From NCBI RefSeq assembly GCF_964199755.1, contig NC_133906.1:13365378-13429377 (forward strand): 64,000 nt of DNA, read 5' to 3'. Shown in pieces: positions 36,767 to 64,000 of the stretch. The position numbers and the translations under genes were made by a program. Source of the DNA: Larus michahellis (lineage: Eukaryota; Chordata; Aves; Charadriiformes; Laridae). The notes below the pieces were generated by a model, which was given only the letters and a program-made list of their open reading frames with translations, did no database searches and was not told where the DNA came from. Numbering within the stretch: position 1 is the first letter of the stretch; every line of letters starts with the position of its first letter.

Positions 36767-39700
36767 CTGAGGGGAAGAAAAAGTTAGAATACACTTAGCG
36801 CTTTGATGATTTTGTTAACATATCTCCAAAGGAAGACTCAAATCATTCTAAGTAAGTGCTCTAATTAACATTTCAGATGTCTGGAGGCTTGAAATGGAGA
36901 AAGTTGTGGGCTGTGTCTGCAGAGCGAGGGCAAGGGTGAATTTCGGAGCAGTTTAAAGCACTCATTGGTGTTGCCCACCCAGTCAGGCTCCAGTGGGATG
37001 CTGAATGTACTGGGCTGCACTGGAGTTCTGAATGGGGAAGCACCCAGCCCTCCCCTTGCACAGCACGTGTGAGCCACCAAACCGAGCTCTTACAAATGAA
37101 GTGCTGAGTACGTTCATTATTACGTGAAGCCTTCGAGGCACCATGTGTTTCATTCCCATGGCCTCCACAGGGAGAGAGAAACTGGAGCTGGGAGCAGGTT
37201 TTGATTTACTCTTCAAGAGTTCTTTTTTAACAGCCCTTGAATTTGCTTAGCGTTTGGACAACAGAGGCAGGTTTTTGACTCCCCCAAGGCACAATGTACT
37301 CAGTTTTTTCTTTCTGATATTTTATTTGAAGATGCATTCAGGTGAGAGGAAGGACTTGACTGTGGCTGCCGTTACAATGTCATGCGTGACCCATGGCACG
37401 TATTTGGACATTATTGCTGACCTGAAAGGGCCAAGTAGCTGCACAGAACAGACAACATTTACCACCAGTTCATTTAATATTACTCATTACATTATCCCTG
37501 TCACTATTTTGCTTTATTTGGTAGTAAAAATACTTGGTAAAAAATAGCATTTCAACACTATTGCAAAAAAGAGACCAGGCTGGCAGGGCACTTCTGTGCA
37601 TTTCTTCCATGGATCCGATGCACTTCACAGGAGCAGCTGAGCGTAACTGTCCCCATTGTGCGCAGAAGCCAGTAAGTGTTGCAGCTTCCTAAGGTGGCAG
37701 ATAGACTCACCTCAGCAGCTGGGAATGGGACTGCATTTCTGTTAGGCTTCAGTGAATTCCCTCTTCTCCCATATGAATAGATGGGACTCAAAGATGGTGT
37801 TGAGCACAATTAGCTCTAACGTAACATCTTTATGGCTTTATCATCGTCTGCTCTTTCCTGCTCCACTCGATTTCCCAAAACTACTTGAGTCAAAAAAAAA
37901 ATGCAAAGCACCTGGTTTACAAGGGGCATTAATAAGATGTAAGATGGGACAAATACAGGCCCTCCTCCGCCTCCATTCCTTAAGCTTAGTCCACACGGGA
38001 TGATTTTTGCATTCAGGTGGATTAGATGGCAGGACCAGAGCTGCATCTGCAGAGGCCCTTAGGCACTCCCAAAGAGGACAGGGGAGAATATCTTCAGGGT
38101 GAGATTCTGCTAAACTGACACTTTCCAAATCCTAGCCCCTCTGGCTAAGGCATTTTCCAGGAAGAAGGTGAGTCTTGAGCTCTCTGGAGGCCCAGGGCAC
38201 GTGGTGGCAAGGCTTTGAGGCAGTTTCCCTGATGGGAGCTGCTGTCAAAACCAAAAGAAGAATTACAAAGCAACATCCCAGCTCCTTGTGCTGAGTCTGA
38301 TTTCCTCTCGTGATGCTTTTCCAACGCTGAGAACTAAGTTGGGAGGAGCCATACGACTTGTTTGTTTGCAGACAGAGCAATCCTGTCATCGATTTTCCCC
38401 AGGGGAAGCCCATGATGAAAGCAAACGTCAGATGGCTAAACAACAGTGCAGTCAAGCTTTTTTCCTCCCAGGCTGTGGAAAGGCTTGCTTGAGTAACCTT
38501 GGGTCAAGCAGTGTGTATTACTCCCCTTACCTTGTTTCACACATTCAGCTCTCATTTGGTGTCTCTTTAACAGCAGAAAAAAGATGTTACTAGATATAAC
38601 ATTTCTGCTTTTCTTTGTAGAGTGCTGGATGTGGGTTTCCTCACTGGTGATTTTAGGAAGCTCACACCATTATCTCTACAGGTCCATTAAAAACCCCAAA
38701 GTGACATGAATCCTCTGGAAACTGTTCGACTTTTCTAAAGCTGAAACTGTGTTGTGTGTGTTTCACTGAAAGCAGGACTTTGGGGTGATCTCGTGGGGAA
38801 TGGCTCCACTGGATCATCAGGTCACTGCTCTCCCAGTCCAAACCGCTTGGCATTTCCCAGGTGAACATTGTCTCAGCCCACGTGGGTCTGTCTCACCTGC
38901 ACAGAGATCATTGTGTCAGGCAAAGCCGTACGTTCCTGGGATGGGGATGAAGTTTTGCCACGGTGCAAAACATGGTAACCTTCAGCATAGCCCCCAGCTC
39001 CACCCCGTCCCCTTTTACTGGCATCAGTTATTGCCTCAACAAATGCACTGCCCCATCTGGACACTTGCCATGTCCAAAATACCCTTTTGCTGCATCCACA
39101 CCACCCCCAACACCTGTCAGGAGCTGTTTTCCTGCCAGACACTGGGAAGGATCCTTGATTTTGTGTTTCATGGAGCATATGCACCCCTGTCCCCTCCCAG
39201 GGCTGGGCTGCTCTGCCAGCATTTGTGTTTCACCCCACGTTTGCTTCCAACCAGAGTCTCTCCACCTCTTGCAACCGCTCTCCTCAGCTTTACCCTTGGC
39301 TCCTTGTTCCCTTTGTTTTTCTCATGCAGCATTTTCTACTGGGGAGCCAGTTCCAATATATTATGTTAAACCTTTTCTTGTTCCTCAACTTTGTCTGCCC
39401 ACACACGACTCCCTGTTCTCTCACTAGACTTCTGGGTTATACATTTTTTGGTGCTAATTTACTCTATTAGTCTACAAATCTTTGGATACAGTACAGCTCT
39501 GAGTAATACTGTGGCAATGTATAAATAGCAAAGTGACTGTATTTGCTGAACACCTTGTCCTTAAGCTTCCTGACTCACCTGGAGACACTCAGCTGGGTGT
39601 GAGGGAATGGCCCCATCCTGTCATTACCGGCATGTTCCCAGCCCTGTGATACACCAGAGAGTGTGGTGGGGGAGATCAGAAACACTTCTGAAAGCTCCAC

Positions 39701-40019
39701 ATCAATCCTGTCCACATTCCTGCTCTCACCTACAGCCCTCTGGCAAAAATATGGCACAACTGACTTATAGCTCTCAGTTTGTTTGTGCTTGATGCTCACT
39801 GCTGGTTATTCTTGGCCTTGCTCTGGGATCGCGGGCCTCGGTGTCCAGAGCAAAGGCAGTGACTCAGGTGTGCAGGATTTGCAAACACTTGCCAGGATCT
39901 GCGTGTGCAGAAATGCCAGGGAGGGACATGAGACACTGATCAGGGGCCAGGAAAAGAAGGAGATGGATTTTCTGCCTGTGTGGAGAGCAGGCTGGGGCTG
40001 CAGCCTGGTCGGCTCTGGA
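36767..40019. other. CCNI2: Upstream CCNI2 sequence; 5' exon unresolved
   Basis: The cyclin I N-terminal motif (a REAxxWK-type segment) was not found on the minus strand. Strong minus-strand donors exist at about 37710 (GAG|gtgagt), 38537 (CAAG|gtaagg) and 38896 (CAG|gtgaga), but the sequence before them shows no cyclin similarity. A 194-codon plus ORF at 38785-39369 has no family resemblance. Confidence 0.5.
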
Positions 40020-40230
40020 GCAGCTCTGGAGCCCCGTCAGACCCACTGGACCTCTGTCAGAGCCTCTGGAGCCCTGTCAGCTCTGGAGCCCTGTCAGATC
40101 CCCTGAAGCCCTCTCAGAGCCCCAAAGCCCTGTCAGCCCCCTCAGAACCTCGTCAGATCCAGAGCCCTGTCAGACCCGCCAGAGCCTTGTCAGCCCCACG
40201 GAGGCCTGTCAGTCCCGGAGCCTCGTCAGG
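40020..40230 (+). repeat. Degenerate minisatellite with CCTGTCAG core upstream of KIF3A
   Basis: About ten imperfect units of roughly 15-20 bases built on gagccctgtcag or gcctcgtcag. It directly abuts the CpG island. Related units occur again inside KIF3A intron 1 at 41050-41088. Confidence 0.7.
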
Positions 40231-40341
40231 CCTAAACCGGCGCCCCCCCGCAGCCCTGTGCCGGAGCCCCGGGCCCACCGGGCCAGGCCTCCGCCGTCGA
40301 ACCGCAGTGACACCGGCGGCGCCCCGCCCTGCGGCCCCGCC

Positions 40342-40355
40342 GTTCCCATGGCGAC
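40342..40355 (+). promoter_or_regulatory. KIF3A: Degenerate X-box-like site upstream of KIF3A
   Basis: GTTCCCATGGCGAC fits the RFX X-box consensus GTNRCC-N(0-3)-RGYAAC with two mismatches and a 2-base spacer. RFX factors control many ciliary genes, so the position is suggestive. Chance occurrence is quite possible. Confidence 0.3.
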
Positions 40356-40369
40356 GCCCCGCCCGCCTC

Positions 40370-40597
40370 TCTCATTGGCTGAGGCCTTGTACCTATGGCC
40401 GCGCGGAGCAGGCCGGGCCCCTCCTTTCCTCGTCACCTATTGGCTACGCGGCCTCCGCAGCGCGCGGGGATTGGCTGAAGGCCGTGGAGGGGGGCGGGCT
40501 CTGGGGGCGGGCGCAGGCGCGGTGCTGTTATTGTTCCGCTGTGCCGCTCGGCGGCTGACTCGCGCCCGGCGCCGCTCCCTGCCCGCGCGCCGCCGCC
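40370..40597 (+). promoter_or_regulatory. KIF3A: KIF3A CpG-island promoter with three inverted CCAAT boxes
   Basis: A GC-rich, CpG-dense segment just upstream of the start codon. The heptamer ATTGGCT (inverted CCAAT) occurs at 40374-40380, 40439-40445 and 40470-40476. GGGCGGG boxes follow near 40493-40512, and there is no TATA box. This is the typical architecture of a housekeeping, TATA-less promoter. A degenerate X-box-like element sits just upstream at 40342-40355. Confidence 0.6.
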
Positions 40598-58539
<17,942 letters not shown>

Positions 58540-61500
58540 GTGTGACCTGTCAGAATTGCCGTAAAAATCAGTGAGTGTGTAAGATTTGGCCAGAGTTTGG
58601 AATTCAAGAGGTGGCACAGTTTGACATGGCTGTAAAATCCATGCCTTGCTGGTATGGAGCTTTATTTAAAAAAAAAAATGTATTTTTCCTTAGTTGCCCA
58701 TATATTGTATGTTATATTAACATAATATTAAACTGGTATATAAGATGGTTGTGAAATTCCATGTGTTAAATGTGTTGTGCAGGGAAACTGTTGTTGGCAC
58801 TCCTTGTTGAAATGTATAGAAAATAAGGGTTCTAGATGTGTGTTGAAGTGCTAGACATGTTAGCTCAAAACGGTTGATGAAATCCTACAATTTAAGGCTG
58901 GTAAATCTGACTTATGCCCTGCTTTGCACATAACTGGCAGCTTTCACTCGTGTCCTCTGTTGCACTGATCTATGTTTGAATGTGGTTGCTGCAAACCTTT
59001 GAATTAAGAGCATCAAACCCTTTTATTTAAATATTCCTCACTGTGGCTATTAACCCGATCGTGGTGTGTATCAAATACACAGTCCTTTCCCCTTAATTTG
59101 CCGTCTTGCTGTACAAAAAGTAGTTGGGTAGTGGAAACACAAACTACAAAAGTCTGAGACTTCTGGGAAGGGACCACACTCTGTTTAAGTGCAACAGAAA
59201 ACAAGTGTGTCTAAGTAGTGCTTTTGTTTTTGCCTATTTGCTTGTGATCTGCTGGCACTGTGGAGAATGAGGCCTTTGCAGAGGCAAAAGAGTGCTTTTT
59301 TTCCCCCCCTCCTTTTAGGGCTGTGTTGCAGCATTGCTTTGGCTGCTTTTTATGCTTCTGAGCTGGAATTTTTTAAATATATGTGAATTGTTTTGTAATC
59401 TGAACAGTGGAGATTACTTACGGGGAATGCTATAATGCTAGGACTTGGCTTCAGCCTTGGGACTGTGAGCGTTATGGCTCCATTTTCTCATCCCTGGCTA
59501 CCAGGGCACTGGACCAGTGCTCTAAACTGAGGGTAGATTTGAGTCTCCTGTATTTAATCAGCCATGAATTGCCTGATTTTCCCTAGAACGGTAACATCCC
59601 CTGAAACAACTGATGCCATTTGTGTTCCTGTGTAGATTACATCATCTCGGGTTTCTGGCTATGCTCCGGGAGGAGAAAAATTCTGGTCTCTGATGATAAC
59701 CATTTGATTTGTGGTGGCTGCTCATTTTCTTTGATATTTATGCTGCTAATAGACACATATCACTTTAATACATTGCTTCTGTGTCGCAGAGAAAATGCAT
59801 CTCGTTTGGTTTGTGTGTGCTTTGTAACTCATGCTGGAGCACATCAGCTGCAGGCATCGTAACAGTTCCCACGCCGGGGTGGTGGTAATTAGCTGTAACT
59901 TCATCTAATCTTAGTGTTACCTAGAGGTTTAAAAAGCTGTGATTGCTCTTAAGAGAAATTGAGTCCTTAGGCATGCCAGAAAGAACAAGACAGCTCCTTA
60001 GGTGTCCTGAGTTCTCACTAGTAGCCACGTTTGCAAATACCAGAATGTTCTTGTGAAGTACTTAAAGTAGTTAAAAGTTGATATTCCATTCTTACTGTTG
60101 TGATGCTTAACTGGATGTTACTCTGTAACAGGATCTGTAATAGTTAAAACTGGTCCTGTAAGGGCATATTTTGCTCTGGAGATATATTCAGAGCTATTCT
60201 AAATGAGTTGTAAGCTTTTCCGTGTTTTTTTTAAATGTGTTTTTCAGGATCATGACCTAGGAGAACAACATACTGCCCTCAGTTTTTTGGGGAGGGGGGG
60301 AGGGAATGTCTCCTAAGTTCATACAAGATCTGGCTTTGTCACCTGAGTTCATACAAGATACAAATACAAAACTGGCATTTGTTTTCTCTAGCCTAGCATT
60401 TACAGAGGTAAATACTCAGAATTGTCTGATCTAAGCTGTGGTTGGCTTTGCCCTTGAAGAGCTGACCTTACTTTGAATGTGCTTGGAAAGGGTTGGGTGA
60501 TCTCGTGTTACGTACTTCTCATCAAACAAGACAGACTGAAAATGGCTTAAATGCTCTTTTGTCTTAGGCCTTGTGTCACTTCTCAGTCCAAGCAGATGCA
60601 TAATGTTGGGATAACTGTTGTATTTCCCTTTGTGTTATGTCTTATGCCAAGATTGGTTGAGTGATCTGTTTTTAAGGGAGTTTCTCCTGAACTGTGCTTT
60701 CAAAAAGACTATTGAAAAGTCTTTTACCTGACAGACATCAGTGGCTTAAAGATACTACTGTGAACATGACACTGCATTTAAAATATTTAAAACTTAACTA
60801 TAAAGGCATATGCTTTATGACTTAATGTTACAGTCCTGCTGCTGAAAACAATAGTACTCTACGTATTTAACTGAGCCTTGGGGCAGAGAAAACACTTAAT
60901 AAATAATTGCTTGCACACCTTCGTAATTGGCAGATTGGAGAAACTGGTTGTAATCTCCTGTTACAAGGGCTTGGAGAACAAATTGTATGCTCTTCCAAGA
61001 GGACTTTAAGTGGAACACTATCATGGTCGTGATGTTCTGTCAGCTTAGCTTACCTTTTAACTGGTGTGTTTTGTTGAAGTTCTGGGAACTTTCTTTTAAA
61101 ACCGGGGAGTAGCTTGCAGGGTTACCGTATGGGCCCTCTCTGCAGCCCTGGACAATCTGTGAATGTCTAATGGGTCCAGGACATGTTTTAATGTGGAAGG
61201 GGTTTGATTCATGTGGGTTTAAGAGCTTAATACAGCCATTCTCATCCCAGGTCAGTACATGCTCTATAGTATTTATCAAAAATCATATTACCATAAAATA
61301 TATTGTGCGTGCTCATCTTTGCATATTGCTACTAGAAAATTCCTGTCATTCCAGAACATCGACCTTAACATTGAAGTCTTTGACGCTTTGTTATTTGATG
61401 TTGTGTAAATTAATTATTTCATATTTAACTTGTTCCTGATCCTTTCTTTAAGAGGAGGGGAAAACGGTCCTTAGTGCCTTTCACTGACTTAACACTGTCT

Positions 61501-61730
61501 GCACATGTCCAGCTGTCACCTTTCTCAACAGTTCTGCTTAGCCAGTCCTGTACGCAGGAAAAACTGCTCGTCGTGTATAATTTGTCTTCCTATTTATTGG
61601 TTTTCTAACTGTTTATTTCTGATTATTTTTTGTTTTATGATTAAACTTTATTCATTACACTGTATATATCAGTATTGTGTCCCTGGAGCATGTTCATACC
61701 ATGAAATAAAATTCTTGATTCCTAGTTCCA
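58540..61730 (+). other. KIF3A: KIF3A 3' UTR (extent inferred)
   Basis: AT-rich sequence without convincing coding potential. Poly(A) signal candidates are ATTAAA at 58727-58732, AATAAA at 60898-60903, and AATAAA at 61705-61710 followed by a T/GT-rich stretch. The last is the most likely distal end, giving a UTR of about 3.2 kb. The extent is inference and would need transcript data. Confidence 0.55.
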
Positions 61731-63430
61731 CCTCTGTGCATGTTTTTCAAATAACTTCATACTACAGCATCTTTCCGACTCAGTTGGGTCAGAAGGTGCG
61801 GCAGGGGAAGGGTAGCTGGAGTAGGCTGGGTAGCTCTGTGGTAGACAGCACTCACTGGAGAAGCCCCAGGGCAGCGGGCAACGGGCAACAAGCTCCTGTG
61901 GAGCAATGTGGATGGGCAGAACAAAAGAGGACCCTTTGCAAGGCTTCAGAGAAGGTTGGTGGGATGAGGCCAGGATGCAGATGATATGTACCCCGAGGAG
62001 CCGGTGAGCCCCTTGTTCAAGCCCATCCTCTGCTGGGGTTGTCCCAAGCTGCCCTTGGGGAAGAGGGAGCCCAGCGGAGGCAGAGCACTGCGAGAGCAGC
62101 TTCTCCTCTGCTGCAATAGTCGGTGCTGCTGTTGTTCTGCCTCTTCTCGCGTGTGTGCACTCACGGGTGGTACAGCTGGTGGGGAGGAGGCCTTTCATGC
62201 TGCTCTGGCTTTAAGTGTCCTTGTGCGACACAGCAAGCCTGTCCCACCCTGTATTTGTGCAGATGGTGTGAATTTTCCTGCATTGACTGGAAATGCTCAT
62301 CTCTGTTTCCTTTGCTGTATAAACTGTGTTGCGCTGCAGTGCATTTCTTCCTCTGGAAGATGTTTCAGCCTGCTCGTGTAGTAGGTAACAGGTTTTTTGT
62401 GGTCTGCTCACTCTGCAGCTCCCCTGAGTACTGTGACTCAGCTAATGCACGAACCAAACCCTGCACAGTCCTGGGACTTTCCAAAGTGCTCTCCCACGCT
62501 GTGCCAAAGTAAGTTGCAAAACAGTAGACACCTAAATACCTGCAAGACTCCGGTCCCCTGCTGCTGGAGAGACTTTAACCACCACCTGTGAGTGCTGCAG
62601 GCTGGAGTCATGCCTTCAGCAGGAGACTTTGGCTCCCTGTTGCTATACCTTTCACTGCTGTTGCTGCTGGAGCATCTTTACTCCTGGGCCACAAAGGGTT
62701 GTGCCATATATAAATGGCATATGTATAAATACACGGTTATAATATAAATATAGGCTATAACTAGATATAAAGTGAGGGGAGAACTAAGGGCCTGCTTAGC
62801 TGAAGGACTTGGTATCTCCCTTTTCAGCTCTAGCGCACGCTTTTGAGTTCTGCTCACAGAAGCAGCCTCTCTTCATGGCTGCTGTTCTCCACTCTGGCTT
62901 TTCTTGGGCTTTTTCCTCTGCTCAGACCTGCTTTCCTCGTCTCAGTACAAGCTTTACCCCATAGCAGGACAAATTATCTCTTGCAGCATCTCTTGCCAGC
63001 ACCCCCCTTGTGCCAATGGATTCTGGAGTCTCTTCACTGTAGCCCCATGTATTTCTAGCAACTTAAAAGTCACTTTTGTTACTTTGCCATATGGCTCATG
63101 GTTTTAAATGCCCAGCTAAAGCCCCTGCTCCGCTCTCCAGAGCCAGCGCTGCCCCTCCATGCCCTGGTTGCCAACCCAGTCACAAACTTGCCCCTTTCCA
63201 ACAGCGTGGATAGAAAATACCCATCCCTCCTTCCCTGCCCTGCGGTTTCCCTCTGTTGCCATCAGCCTGGTCCCTGTCACTCCTGGGCATGGTGTGTGTC
63301 CCAGCTCTAGCGTCATCTTGGCCCCTGGCTGTTTCTGCTGGGGGTGGTGGGAGAGGCCTGAGAGGTCTTGCTCCTTGGCTTCTCACCAGTGTCTGGCCAA
63401 GAAAGATCTTGTGCAACATCAGCTAATTTA
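61731..63430. other. KIF3A-IL4 convergent intergenic stretch
   Basis: Between the inferred 3' ends of two tail-to-tail genes. There is an AT-rich patch at 62704-62780 (tatataaa and atataaat runs). I see no exon, tRNA or clear repeat. Small ORFs on both strands here lack family resemblance. Confidence 0.5.
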
Positions 63431-63541
63431 GTCCAAAAATACATTTATTTATTTATTTAAGAGTTATTATAAATAATCTTTGAAAAAAATACAGTGTCAT
63501 AATAGTTTAAAAACAAACAAACAAAAACAAACTGTGTTTTT
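63430..63541 (-). other. IL4: IL4 3' UTR with AU-rich element and poly(A) signals
   Basis: Read on the minus strand, the UTR has the nonamer TTATTTATA at 63468-63476, which matches UUAUUUAWW, and overlapping AATAAA hexamers at 63444-63457. AU-rich elements of this kind make cytokine mRNAs unstable. The UTR is only about 110 bases. Confidence 0.65.
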
Positions 63542-63646
63542 TCACTTCAAACTCTGGTCTTTTACTAATTGCCGGAGGAGTCTGTGTAAATCCTCTTGGA
63601 ACTGATTCAGGGAGGTAGTGTTTCCTGCTGCCACGGGACACGGGGC
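63542..63646 (-). CDS. IL4: IL4 exon 4 (terminal)
   Basis: Acceptor cttccccatcccag. It has 34 codons plus TGA, beginning APCPVAAGNTTS and ending KDQSLK, and encodes helix D. The CPV motif after the junction parallels mammalian IL-4. Confidence 0.92.
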   Translation of the reverse strand, partial: APCPVAAGNTTSLNQFQEDLHRLLRQLVKDQSLK

Positions 63647-63952
63647 CTGGGATGGGGAAGAGAAGGCTGTTAGGATGCATCCTGGGGGAGGGATGTGGTG
63701 CTGCAGCCTGGTCCTGGCCGCTGCTGGTGCAGGAGAGGAGGGGGCAAAAGCAAAAATGTGAAGGTGGGTGTGCAGAAAGCCTGAGGGCTGTGCGGCGGCG
63801 AGGGTCGAGCTTTTTCTTACCCTGTAGACTGCGCTTTCCCTTCGGACCAGGCTGAGCAGGTTGAGGTGGATGCCCTCCAGCTGCTTGTGGCAGCTCCGGC
63901 CCTCCAAAGCGACCGTGCTGGCTTTGCATAGCATCTCCATAGCGTCGCCTTG
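63542..63952 (-). CDS. IL4: Interleukin-4, last two exons (5' part beyond window end)
   Basis: Secreted four-helix type-2 cytokine acting through IL-4R alpha. Two minus-strand exons are visible, 63952-63821 and 63646-63542, separated by a 174-base intron and joined in phase 0. They encode QGDAMEMLCKASTVALEGRS, CHKQLEGIHLNLLSLVRRES and AVYR, then APCPVAAGNTTSLNQFQEDL and HRLLRQLVKDQSLK with TGA at 63542-63544. Seen: three Cys (MLCK, SCHK, APCPV) in positions compatible with IL-4 disulfides, and one N-glycosylation sequon (NTT). The wording resembles remembered chicken IL-4 (KASTVALEGRSCHK). Its position next to the 3' end of KIF3A, in opposite orientation, is as in mammals. IL-13 is the alternative, but IL4 is the KIF3A-proximal cytokine. 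The signal peptide and exons 1-2 are outside the window. Confidence 0.93.
   Translation of the reverse strand, partial: QGDAMEMLCKASTVALEGRSCHKQLEGIHLNLLSLVRRESAVYRVRKSSTLAAAQPSGFLHTHLHIFAFAPSSPAPAAARTRLQHHIPPPGCILTAFSSPSQAPCPVAAGNTTSLNQFQEDLHRLLRQLVKDQSLK
63821..63952 (-). CDS. IL4: IL4 exon 3
   Basis: On the minus strand, acceptor catccttttccag and donor gtaaga. It has 44 codons, phase 0 at both ends, covering helix C with Cys residues in MLCKAS and RSCHKQ. Confidence 0.92.
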
Positions 63953-64000
63953 CTGGAAAAGGATGCACGTGGCTTTTTTTTAGAAACCCTTTTGTACAGG

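Noticed and set aside
38785..39369. 194-codon plus-strand ORF between CCNI2 and KIF3A
   Set aside because: Composition is Pro/Cys/Leu-rich without domain or family resemblance, and a second overlapping frame is open too. Likely chance in CT-rich DNA.

Overview
The window is avian nuclear DNA, most likely from a neoavian bird. It holds four vertebrate genes in the order and orientation of the mammalian type-2 cytokine locus (human 5q31): SEPT8 (+), CCNI2 (-), KIF3A (+) and IL4 (-). Support for a bird comes from compact introns, a CR1 LINE 3' end at 43075-43300, and an IL4 reading frame of the chicken type. All gene calls come from translating exons, checking splice-site phase across every junction, and comparing with remembered vertebrate family members. 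No database was searched.

Region by region: 1-4580 is intron 1 of SEPT8, whose first exon lies outside the window. From 4581 to 18365 there are eight SEPT8 exons covering the septin GTPase domain and coiled coil. From 18366 to 32263 is a long stretch of SEPT8 intron or alternative 3' UTR with repeats but no further gene that I can see. From 32264 to 36766 lie five exons of cyclin I2 on the minus strand. From 36767 to about 39980 is upstream CCNI2 sequence whose 5' exon I could not find. From 39980 to 41110 is a GC-rich promoter island with KIF3A exon 1. KIF3A runs to its stop at 58539, with a 3' UTR to about 61730. A short intergenic gap follows, and then the last two exons of IL4 (63542-63952, minus), cut by the window end.

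The main observation is that the terminal coding exon of the long SEPT8 isoform (33247-33412, +) lies entirely inside the penultimate coding exon of CCNI2 (33232-33462, -). Both frames are open, both have correct phase with their neighbours, and both give recognisable protein. The wobble bases of the two genes face each other. The SEPT8 acceptor tract is the antisense of the cyclin motif LLKKAQ, and the SEPT8 Cys-rich tail (QCCSC) is antisense to the cyclin segment QHCMAC. This looks like overprinting, a new septin tail written on the back of an older cyclin exon.

Other points include a GC-AG intron in SEPT8, a short-isoform stop codon made by the splice donor, a cassette exon and a 9-base microexon in KIF3A, minisatellites, a perfect hairpin, and an unexplained protein-like antisense ORF in SEPT8 intron 5. 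SEPT8 (septin filaments) and KIF3A (kinesin-2 intraflagellar transport motor) are cytoskeletal genes, CCNI2 is a cyclin-box protein, and IL4 is a type-2 cytokine. The shared neighbourhood is ancestral synteny, not an operon.
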